Assembly: GCA_020216805.1 (NCBI GenBank)
Contig: JAIWNN010000005.1
Span: 1 to 10,000, forward strand
DNA length: 10,000 bases
Direction of reading: 5' to 3'
Origin: Desulfarculus sp.
GTDB lineage: Bacteria > Desulfobacterota > Desulfarculia > Desulfarculales > Desulfarculaceae
Both the position numbers and the translations under genes were made by a program. Each line of letters opens with the position of its first letter. The stretch's first letter is position 1. Below, piece after piece: positions 1-6,375 of this stretch. The notes beneath the pieces are model-generated. The model worked only from the letters and a program-made list of their open reading frames with translations, did not search any database and had not been told where the DNA came from.

Positions 1-1
1 C

Positions 2-577
2 AGCCGCCTGGAGGCCAAGCAAAAGGCCCTGGCCGAGGTCATCGTGGAGGAATCCACCCGTTTGAACCGCATCGTCACCGAGTTCCTGGACTTCGCCCGG
101 CCCCAGAACCCCGAACTGCGTCCAATTCGACTGGAGGACGTGCTGGAGCGCAACCTCCAGGTGCTGGCTCCGGAGCTGGAACGGGCCGGGGTGACGGTGA
201 CCCGGCGTTACGCCGCCCGCTCCAGCCCGGCCCTGGGCGATCCGGACCTGCTCTACCGCGCCTTCCTCAACATCTTCAACAACGCCGTCCAGGCCCTGGA
301 GGAGCAAGGCCGGGGCAAGCTGGCGGTCGGCACCGGCGTGGTTGAAACCGGCGGGCAGACCTGGGTGGCGGCGGTGGTGGAGGACGACGGCCCGGGCTTC
401 GCGCCGGAGGTCATGGGCCGCATCCTGGACCCCTTCTTCACCACCAAGGAGCAGGGCACCGGTCTGGGGCTGTCCATCGTCAGCAGCATCATCGCCAGCC
501 ACCAGGGCCGGATCGAGCTGGGCCGTTCGGAATCCCTGGGCGGGGCCCGGGTGGAGGTGCGCCTCAAACCGGCCTGA
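2..577 (+). CDS. Sensor histidine kinase, C-terminal part (NtrB/ZraS type), cut by left edge
   Basis: The reading frame is open to the left edge, so only the last 191 residues are seen. The fragment begins in the second helix of the dimerisation domain, ending in EFLDFARP, a typical NtrB/ZraS/AtoS-type sequence. It continues into a full HATPase_c domain: N box around residues 86-98 (NIFNNAVQ), G1 box DDGPGF at about 128-133, F box DPFFTTKEQGTG, and G2 box GTGLGL at about 152-157. The phosphorylated histidine and any sensor domain lie outside the window. Such kinases autophosphorylate from ATP and pass phosphate to a response regulator. The sigma-54 activator at 1248-2603 is the obvious partner, which is an inference from position. 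It ends with TGA 97 nt before the exported protein gene and probably shares its transcript. Confidence 0.93.
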   Translation, partial: SRLEAKQKALAEVIVEESTRLNRIVTEFLDFARPQNPELRPIRLEDVLERNLQVLAPELERAGVTVTRRYAARSSPALGDPDLLYRAFLNIFNNAVQALEEQGRGKLAVGTGVVETGGQTWVAAVVEDDGPGFAPEVMGRILDPFFTTKEQGTGLGLSIVSSIIASHQGRIELGRSESLGGARVEVRLKPA

Positions 578-612
578 CCGCCGGCCGCCGCCACGGAATA
601 GCGAGGACTGAA

Positions 613-633
613 CGAGCCGGATGGGCCGGCTCG
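613..633 (+). other. Inter-cistronic hairpin between kinase and ZraP-like gene
   Basis: CGAGCCGG (613-620) and CCGGCTCG (626-633) form a perfect 8-bp G+C-rich stem with a 5-nt loop in the 97-nt gap after the kinase stop codon. No T-tract follows, so it is not a classical intrinsic terminator. It could be an mRNA-processing or stability element that sets kinase and periplasmic protein levels apart, or chance in G+C-rich DNA. Confidence 0.4.
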
Positions 634-674
634 GGGCAAGACGACGCCACGTGAATCCAAGGGGGGAATAATTG

Positions 675-1100
675 ATGCTGAAACCAACGCGCAACATCCT
701 CTGTCTGCTGACCCTGTGCTGCCTCTGTCTGCCCGCCGCGCCGCTCCTGGCCGCCCCGGCCGCGCCCGCCGCGCCGGCGACACCGGCCGCGCCGGTCAAA
801 GCCGAGCCCAAGACCTACCACCAATACCTGGAACGCCTGGAGGCCCAGGAAAAGGCCGCGGTGGAGGCCATCCTGGCCAAGCGGGCCCCGGCCATGAAGG
901 AGCTGAAGGCCAAGTTGCGGGCCGGCGGCAAGGAGCTGAAGGAGCTGTGGCAGGCGGCCCAGTTCGACGCGGCCAAGTTCGCGGCCAAAGCCAAGGAGGT
1001 CAACGAGCTGGCCCACAAGCTCAACCAGTTGCGCCTGGAGGAGATGGCCGAGGTGCGGGCCAAGCTGGGGGCCAAGGTGCCCTTCCCCAAGGCCCGCTAG
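675..1100 (+). CDS. Exported ZraP/Spy/CpxP-like periplasmic protein
   Basis: The product has 141 residues. A basic N-terminus (MLKPTRN) and a hydrophobic stretch to about residue 26 (LLAAP) form a signal peptide. An Ala/Pro linker (AAPAAPAAPATPAAP) follows, then a charged helical domain at about 45-135 rich in Lys, Glu and Ala. The pattern of two amphipathic helices, with the KLNQLRLEEMAEVRAKLG segment near the end, resembles ZraP/Spy/CpxP (heavy-metal resistance or periplasmic chaperone) proteins. The start is ATG 675, 8 nt after an AAGGGGGG Shine-Dalgarno at 659-666; an in-frame TTG at 672 is the less likely alternative. Its place between a ZraS-like kinase and a ZraR-like regulator supports a role as periplasmic modulator or stress chaperone. 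Unlike E. coli ZraP, it has only two His in the mature part, no mature Cys and no Gly/Met/His-rich tail, so metal binding is doubtful. Family assignment is by pattern only. Confidence 0.8.
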   Translation: MLKPTRNILCLLTLCCLCLPAAPLLAAPAAPAAPATPAAPVKAEPKTYHQYLERLEAQEKAAVEAILAKRAPAMKELKAKLRAGGKELKELWQAAQFDAAKFAAKAKEVNELAHKLNQLRLEEMAEVRAKLGAKVPFPKAR

Positions 1101-1165
1101 GACGATGCGGACGGCCCGGGGGCTGGCGGGACAGCCTCCGGACCGCCCTACCCACCCCGCCGCCA

Positions 1166-1182
1166 CCCGCCGGACCGGCGGG
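1166..1182 (+). other. G+C-rich hairpin upstream of response regulator
   Basis: CCCGCCG (1166-1172) and CGGCGGG (1176-1182) can pair as a 7-bp stem with a 3-nt loop in the 147-nt gap between the exported protein gene and the regulator. No T-tract follows. I see no convincing sigma-70 or sigma-54 promoter in this gap, which fits co-transcription of the locus. Confidence 0.3.
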
Positions 1183-1247
1183 CGGCCTTGTCCGGCGCCA
1201 GTGCAGAAACCGATCCGGCCCCTGGGGGCCTTGCCAGCGGAGCCAGC

Positions 1248-2603
<1,356 letters not shown>

Positions 2604-2616
2604 TCGCCTCGGCCCC

Positions 2617-2654
2617 AAGAAAAAGCCCGCCGCCTTCGCGGTGGGCCGGGGTTT
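2617..2654. terminator. Shared terminator between convergent genes
   Basis: GCCCGCCGC (2625-2633) pairs with GCGGTGGGC (2638-2646) across a 4-nt CTTC loop. On the + strand the stem is complete with one G-U pair but is followed only by CGGGGTTT. On the - strand it has one A-C mismatch but runs into TTTTTCTT, a good uridine tract. It starts 21 nt after the regulator stop codon and lies 84 nt downstream of the convergent small gene, so it probably ends both transcripts, more efficiently from the - strand. Confidence 0.6.
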
Positions 2655-2699
2655 CCCTTATGCGATCAAAGATTCGGCGAAAATTCGGCTCGCTTGGAC

Positions 2700-2722
2700 C
2701 GGGGGCCGTTGCCCTGCCCCCG
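2700..2722. other. Inverted repeat downstream of small Cys-protein gene
   Basis: CGGGGGC (2700-2706) and GCCCCCG (2716-2722) form a perfect 7-bp stem with a 9-nt loop just beyond the stop codon of the small - strand gene. No T-tract lies on either side. It may protect the 3' end of the message or be chance. Confidence 0.3.
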
Positions 2723-2730
2723 TCCGCGCC

Positions 2731-2919
2731 TTATTCCTTGGTTGGCGCGGCCTGCTCCACGGGCAAGGTCTGCTTGACCGGCTGGGTCTTGTCCTGGTAA
2801 CCATAGCCCTCGTGCATCACGTGGTCGCAGGTCTTGCACCCGGCCGGGAAGTTCTCGCAGTCGTCGAAGCAATGGTAGGAGAAGTCCTCCACGTCGCCTT
2901 CATGATCTAAATACGCCAT
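2731..2919 (-). CDS. Small Cys-containing protein of unknown function (62 aa)
   Basis: I do not recognise the family. The 62-residue product has an acidic, aromatic N-terminal half and a Gln/Pro/Lys-rich, probably disordered tail from about residue 42. Residues 16-36 hold a Cys/His cluster: H16, C17, C21, C28, C31, H33 and H36, spaced C-x3-C-x6-C-x2-C-x-H. That could bind zinc or another metal, or form disulphides; the sequence alone does not say which. There is no signal peptide or membrane segment, so it is probably cytoplasmic. ATG 2917-2919 follows a strong GGAGG Shine-Dalgarno (5 nt spacing), and a promoter-like pair lies 19-50 bp upstream, which argues this is a real gene although the frame stays open upstream. 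It is divergent from the aldo/keto reductase and convergent with the response regulator. A larger frame continuing upstream is only an antisense shadow of the reductase. Confidence 0.75.
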   Translation of the reverse strand: MAYLDHEGDVEDFSYHCFDDCENFPAGCKTCDHVMHEGYGYQDKTQPVKQTLPVEQAAPTKE

Positions 2920-2937
2920 ACTGTCCTCCAGCTTCGC

Positions 2938-2969
2938 ATAATAGTGCAGTCGCTTTGGGGCAAAGTCAA
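2938..2969 (-). promoter_or_regulatory. Candidate promoter of small Cys-protein gene, long spacer with dyad
   Basis: On the - strand, TTGACT (2964-2969) and TATTAT (2938-2943) match -35 and -10 elements at 5 of 6 positions each, but 20 bp apart rather than 17. The spacer carries the dyad CTTTG-GGG-CAAAG (2953-2965). A second short dyad, AGTCA/TGACT (2964-2979), covers the -35. A 19-20 bp spacer with a dyad is the layout of promoters twisted open by MerR-family activators; no such regulator is in the window. A 17-bp reading would use the poorer -10 CACTAT. Confidence 0.45.
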
Positions 2970-3063
2970 GTCCCTGACTCGAAAAATCGGCGCGCCCCCG
3001 GCTGGCGGCGGATATTCTGATCTCCGTCGCCCACCCGCCAACGCCAAACCAGCGGAGAATCCC

Positions 3064-4575
3064 ATGCCCAGCGCCACCCCCGCCGCCACCGCCGCCCTGG
3101 CCGCCGCCCACCCCGCCCTGGCCCACCGCACCCTGGGCTCCACCGGGCTCACCGTCAGCGCCGCCGGCTTTGGCGGCTATCGGGTGGACGTGGAGGTGGA
3201 GGAGCACCACACCGCCCTGGAAAAGGCCCTGCTGGGCGGGGTGAACCTGATCGACACCAGCGCCAACTACAGCGATGGCCAATCCGAACGCCTGGTGGGC
3301 GCGGTCCTGGGCCGCCTGACCAAGGCCGGCCTGGTCCAGCGTCAGCAGGTGGTGGTGGTGACCAAAGCCGGCTACCTCCAGGGCCAGAACCATCGGCAAA
3401 GCCAGGAGCGCAAGCAGGCCGGCCGGGCCTGGCCGGAGCTGCTGGAGCTGGAACCGGGCCTGGAGCACTGCCTGCATCCGGAGTTCCTGGCCGACCAGAT
3501 CGGCCGCAGCCTGGAGCGCCTGGGTCTGGATTGCATCGACGTGCTCTTGTTGCACAACCCGGAGTATTTCTGGCAGTGGGCCCGGGAGCGGGAGATGCCC
3601 GCCCCCGAGGCCAAGGCCGAGTACTACCGCCGCCTGGGCCAGGCCTTCGCCCATCTGGAACAAGAGGTGGCCCGAGGCCGCATCGGCTGCTACGGCATCA
3701 GCTCCAACACCTTTCCTCTGCCCGCCGACCACCCGGACTTCACCTCCCTGGCCGAGGTCTGGCGGCAAGCCCAGGCCCTGGCCGACGGGCATCATTTCCA
3801 GGTGATCGAGTTCCCCTGCAACCTGCTGGAGCCCGGCGCGGTGCTGAATCCCAACCAGCCCGGCGGCCGGTCCCTGCTGGAGCTGGCCCGGGAGCTGGGC
3901 CTGGGGGTGCTGGTCAACCGCCCTCTCAACGCCATGAGTCCGGAGCGGGGTTTACTGCGCTTGGCCGAACTGGAGCCGGTTCAGCCGCCAACCCCCGAGG
4001 GTCTTCTGGACGAGATCGCCAAGCTGCGCGTCTCCGAGGAGGACCTGGTGGCCAAGCTGCTGCCGGAGCTGGGCCTGGAGCCGGGCCAATCCCAACAGGT
4101 GGCCGCCTATCTCACCGCCGCCCCCACCCTGGCCGAGCACTGGAACGAGCTCCAGGGTCTGGAGCACTGGCGACACCTGGAGGGCGAATATTTCCTGCCC
4201 CGCATCCACGCCGCGCTGCAATTCATCCACCAGACCCAGGGGCCCAGTCCGGAGCTGGAGGGGCTGCTCAACCGCCACCTAGCCCTGGTCAAAGGGGCCT
4301 TCGGCGCGGTGGGCGCGGTCTATCGCGCCGCCACCGCCCAGGAGCTGGCCCGGATCGGCCGCCGCGCCGCGGCCGCCGATCCGCTCTGGGGTCAGGCCGC
4401 CAGCCTCAGCCGCCTGGCCCTGCGCGCCTTGTGGTCCACCACGGGGGTCGATTGCGTGCTGGTGGGCATGCGTCGGCCGGCCTATGTGGCCGAGGTTCTG
4501 GACGAGCTGACCGCGCCGGTGGACCAGGATCCGCGCCGCGAGAGTTGGGCGAGGCTGGCCGCCAACCTGGCCTGA
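3064..4575 (+). CDS. Aldo/keto reductase with large insert in the barrel (503 aa)
   Basis: This is a probable NAD(P)H-dependent oxidoreductase of the aldo/keto reductase superfamily; the substrate is unknown. The N-terminus HRTLGSTGLTVSAAGFGGYR is typical. The catalytic tetrad is complete: D64 and Y69 (DTSANYSDGQSE), K101 (VVVVTKAG) and H164 (DVLLLHNPEYF). GISSN at 211-215 and the final strand VDCVLVGMRRP (about 463-472) fit the cofactor site. Ordinary members have about 300-350 residues. This one has a roughly 150-residue helical, Leu/Glu/Ala-rich segment between the seventh strand (GVLVNRPLNAM, 281-291) and the last strand. The start is ATG 3064, 6 nt after GGAG at 3054-3057, giving a short Ala-rich lead; the frame is open upstream to GTG 2944 but that part is not conserved-looking. 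No signal peptide, so cytoplasmic. No clear + strand promoter was found; TATTCT at 3013-3018 is a weak -10 candidate. Confidence 0.9.
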   Translation: MPSATPAATAALAAAHPALAHRTLGSTGLTVSAAGFGGYRVDVEVEEHHTALEKALLGGVNLIDTSANYSDGQSERLVGAVLGRLTKAGLVQRQQVVVVTKAGYLQGQNHRQSQERKQAGRAWPELLELEPGLEHCLHPEFLADQIGRSLERLGLDCIDVLLLHNPEYFWQWAREREMPAPEAKAEYYRRLGQAFAHLEQEVARGRIGCYGISSNTFPLPADHPDFTSLAEVWRQAQALADGHHFQVIEFPCNLLEPGAVLNPNQPGGRSLLELARELGLGVLVNRPLNAMSPERGLLRLAELEPVQPPTPEGLLDEIAKLRVSEEDLVAKLLPELGLEPGQSQQVAAYLTAAPTLAEHWNELQGLEHWRHLEGEYFLPRIHAALQFIHQTQGPSPELEGLLNRHLALVKGAFGAVGAVYRAATAQELARIGRRAAAADPLWGQAASLSRLALRALWSTTGVDCVLVGMRRPAYVAEVLDELTAPVDQDPRRESWARLAANLA

Positions 4576-4594
4576 TCCCGCCTCCGACCCCGAA

Positions 4595-4646
4595 AAACCG
4601 CAAGTTTGGTGTCCTCCCTAGCGGGATATACTAGATTTTGCGGTTT
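4595..4646 (+). promoter_or_regulatory. Inverted repeat flanking a putative promoter upstream of the secreted hydrolase
   Basis: AAACCGCAA (4595-4603) and TTGCGGTTT (4638-4646) are perfect 9-bp arms separated by 34 nt. Inside the arms lie TCCC-TAGC-GGGA (4615-4626), two CTAG tetramers (4618-4621 and 4631-4634), and the strong -10-like hexamer TATACT (4627-4632). A weak -35, TTTGGT (4605-4610), sits 16 bp before it. The arms could be operator half-sites or a stem in the transcript. The right arm has no clean T-tract after it. The stretch is visibly richer in A+T than the genes around it. Confidence 0.45.
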
Positions 4647-4658
4647 CGCTATGGCATA

Positions 4659-4679
4659 TTTCCTAAAATTTTTTGGAAA
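4659..4679. promoter_or_regulatory. AT-rich near-palindrome, possible operator
   Basis: TTTCC and GGAAA flank an A-run and a T-run, making a 21-bp near-palindrome (arms 4659-4668 and 4670-4679, with one T-T mismatch). It lies 27 bp after the TATACT hexamer and 65 bp before the hydrolase start. That is a sensible place for a repressor or curved-DNA site, but no known operator is recognised. Confidence 0.35.
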
Positions 4680-4744
4680 CCCCACAACCCGCGACGGCCA
4701 AGCCATGACGCCGGCGGGTCACCACCAGGCGAGGGATCCAAGAC

Positions 4745-5992
4745 ATGACAAAAGCCCCGAACGCCGCCAAGACCCTGACCCTGACCCTTTGCTTCGCCCT
4801 AATGACCATTTTTCCGGCCCAGGCCAGCACCGGCAGCTACGCCCAGGTGAACCAGGTCTACAACGCTGGCCAGGCCTGGTCCTACCTGGACGTGGTGTCC
4901 GGGGCCGCCAGCGCCGGCGAGGCCATGAACCAGTACTTCGCGCTGCACCCCGAGCTGGCCGCCAATTCGCAGCTCCAGGCCGACACCCTGACCAGCTTGG
5001 GCTACGACGGCAAGGCCAACGGCTTCTTCGACTGGTTCACTGACCTCTTCGACTGGTTCAAGGACAAGAAGGACGAGATCACCGGGCCCGACTACAGCGA
5101 CGCCGGCATTCCCCACGACGCCTTCAACTGGAGTCAATACGGCATGAATGTCCAGCAGTTGGACACCATGTCGGTCAATGACTTCGAGCTCTGCCTGCGC
5201 TACGCCGGCCCCTGGCTGCGCATCAACATGAGCACCGACGAGGTGGCCGAGAGCAACTGGTACCGGTTGGAGCCGGGGCTCAACAAGCTGAGTCAGGCGT
5301 CATCGCGCACCGGGATCGCGGCCAACCTGGTGGTCAACCTCTCCAGCTACTCCACCTATTCCTCGGGTGACGATCGCCTGCTCTCCTCGCTTTCCTGGCA
5401 GGAGAAATCCAACCGTTATCAGAACCTGGCCTACAAGCTGACCACCAAGGTCAAATCCCTGGGCTGGGAGAACGCCATCATGGAGGCCTGGAACGAGCCG
5501 GACAACGGCGCGCCCATTGGCATCGGGGTCAAGCACGACACCAACGAGTTCAAAGACGGCCTGATCAGTCTGCTCAACGGCTTCAGCAACGGGGTGCGCG
5601 CGGCCGGCGGCTACACCGCCTTCTCACCCTTCATGACGCTCAACGACAGCAAGATCGAGGTGGTCAAAAACGTATGGCGGGCTACCCACACCGGCTTTGA
5701 CTACTTCAGCGCCCACCAGTACGACGACGACGCCGGCAAGACCAAATACTGGGCCGCCAAGACCAAGGAGGTCATCGGCGACCGGCCGGTGATCATCACC
5801 GAGCATGGCTATCAGTCCAGCCCCAAGGACGCCGACAAATACCGCCGTCAGGCCTGGGCCATGTACCAAGGCTTCGGGGCTGGCCAGTTGAAGGGCGTGA
5901 TGGGTTATGTTTACGCCAGCGACCACACCCCCTGGGTCATCGGCTCGGGCGAGGACTTCTTCTGGAAGGTGACCCACGACAGCCGGCCGTAA
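4745..5992 (+). CDS. Secreted glycoside hydrolase-like protein, clan GH-A fold
   Basis: A 415-residue protein with a Sec signal peptide: basic start, hydrophobic core, cleavage likely after AQA at 25-27. Residues 28-118 are an unrecognised helical region containing a tandem FDWF motif (FFDWFTDLFDWFKDKKDE, about 94-111). From about 120 a (beta/alpha)8 barrel is indicated by strand-like LRINMS, IAANLVVNLS, and the two clan GH-A carboxylates: E251 in EAWNEPD (acid/base, after strand 4) and E353 in IITEHGYQ (nucleophile, after strand 7), with SAHQYDDD (322-329) between. These match retaining hydrolases of the GH5/GH39 type, but I cannot place it in a family or name a substrate. The protein ends soon after the barrel, with no anchor or binding module. 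ATG 4745 follows GAGGG at 4731-4735. It stands alone in its transcript as far as seen. A polysaccharide-degrading role outside the cytoplasm is an inference. Confidence 0.85.
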   Translation: MTKAPNAAKTLTLTLCFALMTIFPAQASTGSYAQVNQVYNAGQAWSYLDVVSGAASAGEAMNQYFALHPELAANSQLQADTLTSLGYDGKANGFFDWFTDLFDWFKDKKDEITGPDYSDAGIPHDAFNWSQYGMNVQQLDTMSVNDFELCLRYAGPWLRINMSTDEVAESNWYRLEPGLNKLSQASSRTGIAANLVVNLSSYSTYSSGDDRLLSSLSWQEKSNRYQNLAYKLTTKVKSLGWENAIMEAWNEPDNGAPIGIGVKHDTNEFKDGLISLLNGFSNGVRAAGGYTAFSPFMTLNDSKIEVVKNVWRATHTGFDYFSAHQYDDDAGKTKYWAAKTKEVIGDRPVIITEHGYQSSPKDADKYRRQAWAMYQGFGAGQLKGVMGYVYASDHTPWVIGSGEDFFWKVTHDSRP

Positions 5993-6013
5993 GGCCGGCG
6001 GCCGGCCTTACGG
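5987..6013 (+). terminator. Perfect 12-bp hairpin overlapping the hydrolase stop codon
   Basis: CCGTAAGGCCGG (5987-5998) and CCGGCCTTACGG (6002-6013) form a perfect 12-bp stem with a 3-nt loop. The TAA stop (5990-5992) lies inside the left arm. A very stable RNA hairpin is expected, but TCATCCCC follows rather than a T-tract. It is best read as a 3'-end stability or Rho-assisted termination element; intrinsic termination is uncertain. Confidence 0.5.
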
Positions 6014-6210
6014 TCATCCCCGGTGGAGGTGGCAGGTTCTGAGGAAAAATTCGGGCGGGGTCGCGTGCCGCGACGGGCGGTTACGGGTCGGGGGACCTTG
6101 GACCTTCGACCAGGCCTCGCACGCTCCCGTAGATGCTTTGTCGGAAGAAAACCAAGGTGGGCGTGGTGGTCCCAACCCACTAAATTAATTAGTTATATCT
6201 TTGTCTTCGC

Positions 6211-6240
6211 AGGGGCGGGGTTTATCCCCGCCCAGCTTTT
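6211..6240 (+). repeat. GGGCGGGG/CCCCGCCC palindrome: dispersed-repeat-like or terminator
   Basis: GGGCGGGG (6213-6220) pairs perfectly with CCCCGCCC (6226-6233) over a TTTAT loop, followed by AGCTTTTCGTTT. That makes a plausible intrinsic terminator on the + strand, though 220 bp after the hydrolase stop. The shape AGGGGCG-palindrome with a TTTAT centre resembles short intergenic palindromic repeats that occur in many copies in some bacterial genomes. With only one copy in this window the repeat reading is untested. Confidence 0.45.
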
Positions 6241-6270
6241 CGTTTGACGCCAACCCCGACGAAACAGGCC

Positions 6271-6292
6271 CTGGCCGCAGCCGCGCGGCCAG
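6271..6292. other. Perfect 8-bp hairpin downstream of helicase gene
   Basis: CTGGCCGC (6271-6278) and GCGGCCAG (6285-6292) form a perfect stem with a 6-nt loop. On the - strand it comes about 84 nt after the helicase stop and is followed by GGCCTGTTTCG, a poor T-tract. It may be a weak helicase terminator. Confidence 0.3.
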
Positions 6293-6375
6293 CGGCCCGG
6301 AAAAGAGCCCCAGCGCTAGGCCCGCGAGCCCTGATCAAGCCCGTCTTTTCCTTCATGTAGTTTCTTGTTTTTTGC

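Larger units (their letters stand above)
5993..6375. other. 383-bp intergenic region, no credible gene
   Basis: This lies between the convergent hydrolase and helicase genes. The short open frames here have no Shine-Dalgarno, no family resemblance and an Arg/Pro/Gly composition typical of chance frames in G+C-rich DNA. It holds the hairpin that overlaps the hydrolase stop, a small perfect hairpin GTCGCG-TGC-CGCGAC (6060-6074), an AT-rich patch (about 6180-6208), the GGGCGGGG palindrome (6213-6233) and another stem (6271-6292). The richness in hairpins fits a 3'-3' junction, but a small RNA cannot be ruled out. Confidence 0.6.

Noticed and set aside
2920..3795. Upstream extension of the small Cys-protein frame, antisense to the aldo/keto reductase
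   Set aside because: The extension is Gly/Gln/Leu-rich shadow sequence; the strong ribosome site at ATG 2919 marks the real start.
3531..4634. 367-codon + strand frame inside the aldo/keto reductase gene
   Set aside because: Pro/Gly/Arg-rich out-of-frame translation of the reductase with no motifs.
4640..4656. Possible sigma-54 promoter upstream of the hydrolase (GG 4642-4643, GC 4654-4655, correct 10-bp spacing)
   Set aside because: Flanking bases do not match the -24 TGGCAC or -12 TTGC consensus, so the spacing is probably chance.
6105..6135. GGACCTT/GACCTT-type short direct repeats nearby (about 6093-6112) as a possible attachment site or small RNA
   Set aside because: Repeats are only 6-7 bp, with no integrase, tRNA end or promoter in the surroundings.
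6023..6247. 74-codon + strand frame in the hydrolase-helicase gap
   Set aside because: GTG start without a ribosome site, Arg/Gly-rich, and its end is read from the GGGCGGGG palindrome.
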